DNA from: a virus
Length of the DNA: 22,630 nucleotides
IMG/VR virus record: IMGVR_UViG_3300042863_002375
Span: 1 to 22,630 of that record
Direction: 5' to 3' (one strand)
The position numbers were made by a program, and so were the translations under genes. Positions within the stretch are counted from its first letter, which is position 1. Every line of letters begins with the position of its first letter. Shown piece after piece: positions 13,498-21,000 of the stretch. Below the pieces are notes generated by a model, which saw nothing but the letters and a program-made list of their open reading frames with translations, made no database searches and was not told the origin of the DNA.

Positions 13498-14535
13498 TCA
13501 TCCTAGAAATCCTAATCCTCCTAATAGCGCGAGAAGACCAACTCCAAGGAGAATCAAACCAATGATCAACCCGCATCCCGACTTGAAACATCCGGGCTTT
13601 GCTTCGGGTGCCGCCAGCAATGGATTTGAAGCTGCGCTCTGTGGCATACCTGCGCCAGATGCTAAAAACTGACCAGGATTAGCGGTAGCTGCGCCACTGG
13701 CCAATTCGTCAAATATGGGCTGCAACGCCACAAATATCCGATTCAGTAACTCCCGTTCATTATCCTTCAATTCAAAAAACTTTGGAATCAATCGGGACTG
13801 TTCAGGTCCCATGCCATTCACTATAAAATGATCCCAACCTTCTAAAAGCCCCGACTCCTTAAAAAATAGACCACGTATCTGTCCCAAGGGAATTACACCT
13901 AATCGCGACCCACTCCTCGGCGACTTGTAATCATCAATTCCGAAATAATAAAAGTTTCGATCCGTCAGGACAAATCCACACATCCAAAGATCAAAAAGAC
14001 CCGTGAACTCATAAAGAATTACCGGTCGCTCTGTTGGAGAGATAGCTTGAGCATACTTGCTCTTCGCCTTGGCTACAGCTTGTGCTGTAATCGCATCCAA
14101 CAAATACAGCCTCTTGCCAATCTGCTTGGAATTCGGAGAACATCTCCTGATAATCTTAGCAAGCTCTTCGTAGTTATCCTTAGTGGTGGCGGCATTTGCC
14201 TTACTTCCTGAAAGGTCTGATCCACAGTGCTTGCACTTCTGCGCAACTCTCAAAATCTGCTCACCACAAAACTGACAAGCCTTCATCTCGACAGATTCGG
14301 AACTTTGAATGGGTGGGGGCGGCACCGCTGGAACATTTTGAAGTGGAGGTGGAGTTGTCGCGAGTGGCGTAGACGCTAAACCCAACATCTCAGAAATCGG
14401 CTTCCAGTCAGCAGCACCCTCTACCCATGCCAATGTCGTGGGCTGAATCCTACCTTCTTCGAGGTAGCGTCTTATCTTCTCCTCTGTAAATGGTCCAATT
14501 TGCTCATTGTCGTGATGTAAGTAGATATTGTCCAT
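13498..14535 (-). CDS. GYF_2-domain, zinc-ribbon membrane protein (345 aa)
   Basis: Residues 1-52 are a GYF_2 domain (IYLHHDNEQIGPFTEEKIRRYL, then AWVEGAADWKPI). A proline-rich linker is followed by a zinc ribbon with C87-x2-C90 and C101-x2-C104 (ACQFCGEQILRVAQKCKHC). Next comes an alpha/beta domain of about 150 residues (YLLDAITAQAVAKAKSKYA, then VILYEFTGLFDLWMCGFVLT and FYYFGIDDYKSPRSG), resembling a PH-like domain, then a C-terminal span (GLIIGLILLGVGLLALLGG). The architecture is common among PVC-group bacteria and usually anchors a cytoplasmic sensor or scaffold at the membrane; substrate or partner unknown. The gene starts 45 bases after the attC-like site, where a cassette gene would be expected. 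Not a known phage function. Confidence 0.75.
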   Translation of the reverse strand: MDNIYLHHDNEQIGPFTEEKIRRYLEEGRIQPTTLAWVEGAADWKPISEMLGLASTPLATTPPPLQNVPAVPPPPIQSSESVEMKACQFCGEQILRVAQKCKHCGSDLSGSKANAATTKDNYEELAKIIRRCSPNSKQIGKRLYLLDAITAQAVAKAKSKYAQAISPTERPVILYEFTGLFDLWMCGFVLTDRNFYYFGIDDYKSPRSGSRLGVIPLGQIRGLFFKESGLLEGWDHFIVNGMGPEQSRLIPKFFELKDNERELLNRIFVALQPIFDELASGAATANPGQFLASGAGMPQSAASNPLLAAPEAKPGCFKSGCGLIIGLILLGVGLLALLGGLGFLG

Positions 14536-14579
14536 GTAAGTGTTCGTTTATTCTTGATCGTTGAATTGGGGGATTTTCT

Positions 14580-14676
14580 GCACAACGCAGAGGAGAGGCA
14601 CGACTATGTCCGTCACGGCTCCTGCTCAGGAGGAGCCGTGACGGACATGGGTGTTGGCTCTGCCGCATTGTTCGGC
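14580..14676 (-). other. Integron attC-like site (gene-cassette end)
   Basis: On the minus strand: GCCGAAC (R''-like, 14676-14670), spacer AATGCG, GCAGAG, then a long inner hairpin and CTCTGC directly followed by GTTGTGC (R'-like, 14586-14580). The two ends differ from RYYYAAC / GTTRRRY by one position each, and the outer arms are complementary with extra unpaired bases on one side, as in true attC sites. The inner stem pairs 14608-14623 with 14631-14646 (16 bp perfect, extending with a wobble). Total 97 bp, within the known size range. The gene upstream reads into it, so its protein ends with residues encoded by the site (AEPTPMSVTAP). Confidence 0.5.
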
Positions 14677-15161
14677 CCGTTCTGTCTTTTTGATTTCTCT
14701 TTCAACTGCGCCGAATGTCGCGCGGAAGCTACTATCGTTACGAACGTCCCAGCCAAATACTCCGCTAGCTCGGATTCGGTCGTGAATTTCTTCTTTGAAC
14801 TTGATGTCTCGCTCGGCTGAAACCCACTGAAGTCATAGTGTCGCTCTTCCACTACCGTGAAATAAGGCTCACCATCAGCGTAGGTCGGATATTCTCTTTC
14901 GAAATCGATTTTTACGGTCAAAGTAATCTCGGCTGTCCGTCCGCTGGGCAAATCACGACCTATCTTGATCCAAGCCCCTGTCGAATGGTAGGTAGCCTGC
15001 GCGAACTCAGGCGCAGCGGATAGGATCTCAGTAATCACACTCTTCACCGGATAAAAGATGATGGTCTTTCGTTCTTCGCGATTGGCGTGCACCACGTCGC
15101 GCTGTGTAAGCTTCTCTCTTTCAATATCGATCAGTTTATAGACTTCATCACGGAGACTCAT
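14613..15161 (-). CDS. Hypothetical cytoplasmic protein, probable cassette gene (182 aa)
   Basis: Start at 15161 (MSLRDEVYKLIDIEREKL) is preferred; a start at 15221 would lie in the palindromic upstream region. The body is a single alpha/beta domain: KTIIFYPVKSVITEILSAA, then TGAWIKIGRDLPSGRTAEITLTVKI, with FTVVEERHYDFSG later. A C-terminal tail of low complexity is encoded by the attC-like site and was probably acquired when the gene's own stop was lost. No recognised family, signal or membrane segment. It is the first gene of the minus-strand block. Confidence 0.6.
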   Translation of the reverse strand: MSLRDEVYKLIDIEREKLTQRDVVHANREERKTIIFYPVKSVITEILSAAPEFAQATYHSTGAWIKIGRDLPSGRTAEITLTVKIDFEREYPTYADGEPYFTVVEERHYDFSGFQPSETSSSKKKFTTESELAEYLAGTFVTIVASARHSAQLKEKSKRQNGPNNAAEPTPMSVTAPPEQEP

Positions 15162-15523
15162 AAGAAGGTATCTTTCTTGCAGAACAGTCTTTATTAGTAG
15201 GATCCCGCAGTGATATATCACACGGGCTTAGCGGGATAAGAAAACAGGGTTTTTTCTTATATTGCAAGGATTTTTTTTGGGGATCGTGCGTATATCAGGT
15301 GTTTTTTGGGGCACCCCGCGCCGCGCGGTTCTCGCTGTGATATACGGACGTCTGGGAGAGATGAGCATGCGGAATACTTGTTCAATGGCGTGTGGTTTCA
15401 ATTTTTGGAATGTCTGTATTTCCCTTATGTGATGAAGTATGAAAGATCTGCTTATTTTTTGGTGGGGTGCGATCTCGTTGCCTAGTGAGCCAGATTATGA
15501 TGGTTGACGCTTGGTTATTGTTG
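15162..15523. promoter_or_regulatory. Divergent intergenic region with TGATATA palindromes
   Basis: 362 bases between minus-strand and plus-strand genes. It contains GTGATATATCAC (15210-15221, perfect 12-bp palindrome) nested in ATCCCGC / GCGGGAT arms (15202-15208, 15231-15237). There is an inverted pair CGTATATCA (15289-15297) and TGATATACG (15338-15346), and two TTTTTTGGGG tracts. Three related half-sites suggest an operator set for divergent control. I see no convincing gene; a 23-codon ORF at 15361 is not credible. Confidence 0.4.
15504..15523 (+). promoter_or_regulatory. TTGAC box at -20 before the lipoprotein gene
   Basis: GGTTGACGC is followed by A/T-rich sequence and GATG, the same spacing (20) as the two full repeats that have a G before the ATG. 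The palindrome is absent. Confidence 0.3.
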
Positions 15524-15706
15524 ATGAAACTCACTAAAGCATTTTTGGTATGTCTATTGTTGGCTAACTCCGCTTGCACTCTAAGAGTTGGGCCAGATGG
15601 TTCTCGCACGTATGGGCTAGATGTTCCCGTGATGCAGAAAGTCGCGGAAATCGTGATCGAGCAGAAGGTCGAGGAAATCGTAGTAGAGCAGGAGGGCAAT
15701 AAGTAA
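15524..15706 (+). CDS. Small lipoprotein, o-spanin-like lysis protein (60 aa)
   Basis: MKLTKAFLVCLLLANSAC: basic start, hydrophobic core, then a lipobox-like ANSAC with the lipid-bearing Cys18. The mature part is short (about 43 residues) and ends in two related acidic helical units, AEIVIEQKVEEIVVEQE. Small outer-membrane lipoproteins next to an endolysin are typical o-spanins (Rz1-like), which connect to the inner membrane to break the outer membrane. No i-spanin partner with a single N-terminal span is seen here, though the 52-aa protein at 11962 lies in the same interrupted lysis set. The stop overlaps the amidase start (TAATG), indicating coupled translation. Confidence 0.55.
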   Translation: MKLTKAFLVCLLLANSACTLRVGPDGSRTYGLDVPVMQKVAEIVIEQKVEEIVVEQEGNK

Positions 15707-16248
15707 TGGGCAAGCAGATTGCGATCGTAGTCGGTCATGAGCCAGGTGGCGGTGCGGCTGGTGAGCGTGCCTACAACCTGAAAGTGCAGTCATTCATGGA
15801 TGCCCAACTCCGTGCTGCGGGGTTCGATGTGTTTTGCTATACTCATACGCTCAAGCCTTATGGAGCGCGGCAGACGGCGATGGCGGCGGCAGTGAAAAAA
15901 GCACAGCCGCAAAATCTTGTGTGCGTGGAGCTGCACTATAATGATGTGGATGATGCTCGCGCCAATGGACATCAGTTCCACTACAATGCGTCTAAGGGGC
16001 TGGCTACGGCCTTCGCGAAAGAATGGCAAAAGACATTCCCGCAATCCCGCGCACGTCAGGATAAAGGCACGTATCATACACCATTGGGCGATGGTGCGGG
16101 TTTTCTGATTAAGTCACCGGGCTTGGCTGTTCTGGTGGAGCCGTTCTTCCATTCTAATCCTACCGAGTGGGCGTTCTACAAGGACAAGCATGAAGCGGTG
16201 GCGGCGGTGTATTCCGGTGCGATTACTAATTTTGTCAAAAATCTATAA
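15706..16248 (+). CDS. N-acetylmuramoyl-L-alanine amidase, endolysin (180 aa)
   Basis: Amidase_3-type zinc amidase that cuts the bond between muramic acid and L-Ala of the wall peptide. Motifs in order: IAIVVGHEPGGGAAGERAYN with His11 and Glu20, LVCVELHYND with His77 (third zinc ligand), and GLAVLVEPFFHSNPTEW with catalytic Glu145. The whole protein is the catalytic domain, without a cell-wall-binding domain or signal peptide, so it needs a holin for export. It overlaps the upstream lipoprotein by one base and is followed, one base after its stop, by the first tail-side gene. The plain single-domain form fits a host with an outer membrane. Confidence 0.88.
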   Translation: MGKQIAIVVGHEPGGGAAGERAYNLKVQSFMDAQLRAAGFDVFCYTHTLKPYGARQTAMAAAVKKAQPQNLVCVELHYNDVDDARANGHQFHYNASKGLATAFAKEWQKTFPQSRARQDKGTYHTPLGDGAGFLIKSPGLAVLVEPFFHSNPTEWAFYKDKHEAVAAVYSGAITNFVKNL

Positions 16249-16249
16249 G

Positions 16250-16465
16250 ATGTTCGGGGCGAAAGTATCATTCACGAATGGGTTACGCGATTGGCTAGAT
16301 CGATTGCCGATCAAGCTACGTGGAGCGGAAAAGAAATTAAATGCTGCGGCGAAAGAAGTGGCTCCTGTTGCAGAAACCGAAGGTCAGGCGGCTGTGATTG
16401 CGGCGATGGGATGGGACGGTGCCAAGTGGCAAAAAGAAGTAGATAAGGCGATGAACGATTTATGA
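16250..16465 (+). CDS. Small tail-assembly protein (71 aa)
   Basis: Starts one base after the amidase stop: MFGAKVSFTNGLRDWLDRLP, then a lysine/alanine helix (GAEKKLNAAAKEVAPVAETE) and a C-terminal segment with MGWDGAKWQKEVDKAM. It lies where a gpZ/HK97-gp10-like tail-completion protein would be encoded and has the same helix-then-strand style, but is only half the usual length. Stop overlaps the next start (ATGA). A reduced version of that family is an inference. Confidence 0.5.
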   Translation: MFGAKVSFTNGLRDWLDRLPIKLRGAEKKLNAAAKEVAPVAETEGQAAVIAAMGWDGAKWQKEVDKAMNDL

Positions 16466-16875
16466 GGAATTCTTTATCAGAAGCATGGGCAGATGATTTG
16501 TCGATACGGGTGAGTATGCCCGTCTATGCCCAGAGGCGTGATGCTGCTGCGGTACCGCCGTTCGCCGTGGTGCGAATTGAAGAACTCGATCAGATCGTTG
16601 GCGGCACCGATGTCTGGCACGGAGAAGTAAAGGTGGTAGTGGTCACTGATATTTATCGTGAAGGTGGTGGTGCAGTGGTTGGTCATCATGACGCGGTGAA
16701 AGCGATTTATGATGCGATCGAAGCGACACCTATCGGCTGCGTGGACGAGCTGCGGAATGTGCGCTTGTATGGGTTCGATCTGCATCGACATGAAGAAGTG
16801 CAGGTCACTGGGCCGCGTGGAGAAAAGGTTTACGCCGATGTGTTTTTTATCACGGCGGGGGCTGGTAGAGCGTAA
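16462..16875 (+). CDS. Tail terminator protein (probable, gpU / DUF3168-like, 137 aa)
   Basis: Overlaps the preceding gene by four bases. The fold pattern is a helix, a strand pair with PPFAVVRIEELDQIVGGTD, another strand HGEVKVVVVTDIYREGG, a helix HHDAVKAIYDAIEA, then strands LRNVRLYGFDLHRHEEVQVT and KVYADVFFITAG. This is the order found in tail-terminator proteins, which cap the tail tube. It lies directly before the tube gene, as in lambda-like phages. Confidence comes from order and secondary structure, not from a diagnostic motif. Confidence 0.6.
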   Translation: MRNSLSEAWADDLSIRVSMPVYAQRRDAAAVPPFAVVRIEELDQIVGGTDVWHGEVKVVVVTDIYREGGGAVVGHHDAVKAIYDAIEATPIGCVDELRNVRLYGFDLHRHEEVQVTGPRGEKVYADVFFITAGAGRA

Positions 16876-16877
16876 AG

Positions 16878-16896
16878 TTGACACACGCATAAAGGC
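16878..16896 (+). promoter_or_regulatory. TTGAC box at -19 before the tube gene
   Basis: AGTTGAC then 14 bases (ACGCATAAAGGC at the end) and ATG 16897. The spacing is identical to the full repeats; the palindrome is absent. Confidence 0.35.
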
Positions 16897-17262
16897 ATGG
16901 CTTTTACGAAACATGGGAACGGTGATTATATTTTTGGCTTCAATGATGCCTCTGCGTTAGCGATCGCGGCCGCAGTAGGTGTGAAGCCGCAAACGCTCAG
17001 TCTTAACTTCACGCCGGAGTTTTCTGCTCAGGCTGAAAATGAAGATGGAGAAGTCGATAGCGTGGTAGTCGGTGATGACACGGTGGATTTCACTCTCAGC
17101 GGTTACTTGGTGGACAAGGAGCTTTTCGAGGATGGTTTGTCGTTTGAGTTTGCAGGTCGTTACTTCATTGTGATGGGACGCAAAGAAGATCTCAATAACA
17201 AGGACTACGCCAAGGCCGAGCTTACTGGTAAGTCGCATAAAAACGTCACTGGTTTGGCATAA
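16897..17262 (+). CDS. Major tail tube protein (121 aa, probable)
   Basis: Small all-beta protein in the tube position: YIFGFNDASALAIAAAVG, LSLNFTPEFSAQAENEDGEVDS, then VDFTLSGYLVDKELFEDG and FEFAGRYFIVMGRKEDL. Acidic in the middle with a beta-hairpin rich in aromatic residues, a common picture for tube subunits that stack in hexamers. A terminator follows 28 bases after its stop, in line with the tube being made in large amounts. The start is supported by TTGAC 19 bases upstream. Shorter than most tube proteins (about 150-250 aa), so it is a minimal type. Confidence 0.6.
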   Translation: MAFTKHGNGDYIFGFNDASALAIAAAVGVKPQTLSLNFTPEFSAQAENEDGEVDSVVVGDDTVDFTLSGYLVDKELFEDGLSFEFAGRYFIVMGRKEDLNNKDYAKAELTGKSHKNVTGLA

Positions 17263-17290
17263 GATTTTTCCGTTGATAGCATGTGTAGCA

Positions 17291-17322
17291 GCGGCGAGGG
17301 GGCAACCTCTCGTCGCTTTTTT
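17291..17322 (+). terminator. Intrinsic terminator after the tube gene
   Basis: GCGGCGAG / CTCGTCGC stem (one G-T pair), extended by three inner pairs and a GCAA loop, followed by six T (17317-17322). The start repeat begins 9 bases later. Confidence 0.82.
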
Positions 17323-17331
17323 GTGCCTGTG

Positions 17332-17350
17332 TTGACCGTTACGTAACGGT
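17332..17350 (+). repeat. Start-associated palindromic repeat, copy 6
   Basis: Exact copy. One G separates it from ATG 17352; GTG 17349-17351 overlaps it as an alternative start. Confidence 0.95.
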
Positions 17351-17351
17351 G

Positions 17352-18035
17352 ATGACGAATAAAGAGCGGTTTTATGAAGCATTTGCTCATACGGAGCATG
17401 TGGTTTTTGGCAGGAGATTGTCGCGGTTCACCCTGCGCCATCGATTTTGGTTGGAAGCATTAGAGTGCAGTGCGGTGGTAGGTGGTACCGTGGACTGGCC
17501 AGCCGTGGAGCTGGCGGTGAGGATTTGTCAGTTGCCGTTCGATCATATCGATGATCGGGTGAAACGATTGATGAGTCGCGGCCCTCGATGGTGGGAAGCG
17601 TGGGTATTCTTGTGGCGCGCATGGCGCGGCGATCTGTCAAAGGAATACAAATTGCTGTTGGCTTACATGGAAGATCATGGCTGCGCCCCGCAACGCAACG
17701 GTGGCGGTGGTGGCGGTGATAGTAATGAGCCGACGTATGAATCTATGCCCGGATTGTTATCTCTCGTCTGCGGCGTTGTCCGTGCCAGCGGTGGATGGGA
17801 GCCTGACACGGTGTGGTCATTGAGTCCTGGGGAAGCGGAATGGTATTGCACGGCATGTTACATGCACCGTGGCGTGGACATGGGGATCAAGACCGAACAC
17901 GATGAACAGTTCGAGCGTGGCTTGGCTGAACATGGTGAAGCGATCAAGGCGATGATTGCCGAAGCAAAACGCAAGAGGAAAGATGCTGCGGAGAAGGCGG
18001 CAGAAAAGAAAGCTCAGGGGTTGACCGTTACGTAA
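17352..18035 (+). CDS. Tail assembly chaperone-like protein (227 aa)
   Basis: Position between tube and tape measure is that of the tail assembly chaperones (lambda gpG/gpGT), which coat the tape measure during assembly. An N-terminal helical domain (NKERFYEAFAHTEHVVFGRRL, then RWWEAWVFLWRAWRGDL) is joined by a poly-Gly linker (NGGGGGGDS, about residue 117) to a second domain (ESMPGLLSLVCGVVRASGG, then SPGEAEWYCTACYMHRG) and a lysine-rich C-terminal helix. The two-domain layout resembles a G and a T part already fused in one frame; no slippery frameshift site is evident. The last codons (L-T-V-T-stop) lie in the next start repeat, so the repeat supplies its stop codon. Confidence 0.6.
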   Translation: MTNKERFYEAFAHTEHVVFGRRLSRFTLRHRFWLEALECSAVVGGTVDWPAVELAVRICQLPFDHIDDRVKRLMSRGPRWWEAWVFLWRAWRGDLSKEYKLLLAYMEDHGCAPQRNGGGGGGDSNEPTYESMPGLLSLVCGVVRASGGWEPDTVWSLSPGEAEWYCTACYMHRGVDMGIKTEHDEQFERGLAEHGEAIKAMIAEAKRKRKDAAEKAAEKKAQGLTVT

Positions 18036-18039
18036 CGGT
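18021..18039 (+). repeat. Start-associated palindromic repeat, copy 7
   Basis: Exact copy that contains the TAA stop (18033-18035) of the chaperone-like gene; ATG 18040 follows directly. It is at once the 3' end of one gene and the leader of the next. Confidence 0.95.
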
Positions 18040-21000
18040 ATGGCGAATAATCAAACGACTACTACCGCGAACGTCGTAGTTCAAAGCTCTGGCATCGGCA
18101 AGCTGAAAAGCCAATGGGCTGATTTCACGGGTTCACTTTTAGAGCCGGTGGCAATTCTGGCGAGTGGTGGCAGCAAGGTGCAGGCGATATGGGCGGGAGT
18201 GCGCTCCGTTTTTATGTCCAAAGTTCTCGGGCCGCTAGAACTGGGTGTGGGAGCATCGCTGGCGTTCTTGGTGATGACCAAACGCTTAGTCAGTGCGTGG
18301 AAGGATCTCGGTATGACATCGGCGGCTACGTTGGAGCGCATGACGATTCAATTCAGACCGCTACTTGGCAGCATGGAACGTGCGCGTGATCGAGTGAAGG
18401 AGCTGATGGAGTTCACGGCGAAGACACCTTTCCGATTGGAGGAAACGGCAGAAGCGAATAAGATTTTGGAGAATCTCACAAAAGGAGCATTGAGCGGGAA
18501 AGCAGGAATGTTACTGGTCGGTGACTCGGCTGCCGTAGCTGATGCAGGGTTAGCGGAAGCGGCTCGCAGTGTGGGGCGGCTTTACGATGGGCTGATGAGT
18601 GGACGGCCAGTGGGAGAAGCGGCGATGCGCTTGCAGGAGATGGGCGTGATTACAGGTGCGACGCGCAATCAGATTGAAAGTCTGCAAGCGACGAATACGA
18701 GCGGCTTGGCGATCTGGCGTATTGTGGAAGCGGAGATGCAGCGCAACAAGGGTGCGATGGATAACATGAGTAAATCTCTCGAAGGGTTACAATCGACCTA
18801 TGACGATACCAAGATGAGCTTGCAAGCGGGATTCAGTTCTAATTTCATGGAAGGTGAAAAGGCTGGCATCAAAAGTAGTATCGCGATGATGGAATCGGTG
18901 CAGCCGGTGGCCGAAGAAATGGGCAAGGCGTTTGGTGATGTGAGTAATTGGTGGGAGCGCATGAAGAACAAAGCGGTGGAAAGTGTGACTAGCATCGATG
19001 GTTTCAGCACTGCTATCACATGGTTGATTAAAGGAGTGATCGGATTGGCGGCAGCGTTCACGCTCACGGCTGGCGCATCGATGGCGGCATTTGTGGCAAA
19101 GATCCTCATGGTGGCGGCAGGGAATAAAGCGGCGGCACAATCGACGATGATGTTGAATGCAGCCCAGGGCAGTAGTGTTGGCGTGATGGCGAAATTGCAG
19201 AGCATTAAAATTTCATTGCTGTCGGCGATTAGAGCAAATTCGGCAGGGCTCAAAGCCGAAGCGGTGGCACACATGCAAGCCGCGGGTGCTGCTACGCGAA
19301 ACATTGTGAGCACGAACGGGGTGACAGCGGCAACGAAAGTGGCAGGGCTGACCATGCGCGGCATGGGTGTGGCGATCCGTTTTGTCGGCGCACAGTTCAA
19401 AGCTCTGGCTGTGGGGATGTTGGCGAATCCATTGTTTCTGATCGTCGCGGGATTGGTGGCCGTGGGCATGACTCTCAAGCATTTTAGCGATCAATCGGAA
19501 GCCGCAAAAAAGAAACAGGATGAATATGCGAAAAGCACTGATGCGCTGCTTTCTAAAATGGATCAAGAGACTCGAGAGATACGCACCAAGATCGATCTGC
19601 GTAGGCAGGAAGCGGCGGTGATTAGTGAACTATCGAAAGCGTATGATGCGATGGAGACTACCACTGATGGGAAGATGAAAGATTTGGCGGCGGCGCGGAT
19701 TGAGAAATTGCGCGAGCAGTTAGGCGCCGTACGTGGGCAAAGTGGCAAGGTGGAGAAAAGCGAAAACCAGTATGATCGGGATAGTCAAAAACGTGCTGAC
19801 GCGATCGCGGCAGAAAGATCCACACAGGATATCGTTTCTGAGCGCGGCCCCGAGCAAGCACTGGCGATGGCAGAGAAGCGATTGGCAGTGATCGAAGAAC
19901 GTCGCCGTGCTGCGATTGAGTTAGAAGAATTGGAAGCGGCCGCGGAAAAGCGCGCTGATGCGGCTACCGCTGCTGGTCAAGAAGATGCCTTGCGCGAGCA
20001 GCAAATTTTGCGCGATCTGGCGAAAACGAAAAGTGACATTTTGGCTACGGGCTCCGGTGAAGATGCGTGGGCGACTGCTGATGAAAATGCGGCGGCATTA
20101 CAGAAGAAGATCGTTTTAGAAAAAGAGTTAGCAGAAATTCAGTCCAGGCGTGCTGGTGGCGGTGGCGAGCTATCCGCCCAGCTCGGTAGTGGAAGTGAGC
20201 AGATGGTGTTGAATGCGAAGATCGCGGCGTATGATCAGATGATTGCGGCGGCCAATGAGCTAACGGACGCGCATAAGGCTCTGGCTGATGCCGAAGAAGA
20301 TGGACGAGTGGAAGCGGAAAAGAATTTGGATATTGCACTCAAAAGAGATGCGGCAACTAAGTCCGTAGCGAATCAAGCGGGTGTTAGCTCATGGGGCGCA
20401 AACGATCGAAAAGAAGGATTGAATAAATCGAACGAATTGGAAGCGCGTCGTGTCGATGATACGTCAGAAGATAAAGCGGTGCGTGCGGCTGAGGAAAAGA
20501 AAAAGTTAGCGTATGAAGTCATCCGGGCGCGGCTCGATGGGGAAGCGGCCGTGGATAGTATTGCGATGAAGGGTGATGATCGGGAAGCGCGATTGCTAGA
20601 AATCGAACGCGAAAAACTTGAGTTGAAAAAACAAGGCGGCTTAATTGCCCAACAAAGTTACGATCGCGAGAGTGCGATCTTAACCGCGAAGATGGAAGCG
20701 TTGAGTAAAGAAGCGAAAGAGAAGCGTGAAATGATTGCACAGGCGATGGTGTTAGGGCATTTGCAGAGGAAGCTAGGCGAGGCACAGCGCACTGGCGAAA
20801 CAGGGAAAGCGGCTGGCTTACGGGCGGAGATTGCCAAGCGTGAGTATGAGATTGAGAAAGCGGCCGCCTTGCGCGATGCAAAGGAAATGGGCGGTAGTGC
20901 TAATCAAGAAAAATATGTAAAGCTGCGCATGGAGGAATATGCGGAGCAGCAAAAAATGGAAGAATCCGCAAGGAAGCGTGACGAAGCCGAAAAGCAAAAT

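Noticed and set aside
12300-15161. Minus-strand block as a phage lysogeny module
   Set aside because: No repressor, integrase or antirepressor features; genes are membrane or cytoplasmic proteins without DNA-binding patterns.
17640-17760. Programmed frameshift in the chaperone-like gene
   Set aside because: The gene is open through both domains in one frame and no slippery heptamer with a following structure was found; the Gly-coding GGTGGC run is a linker.
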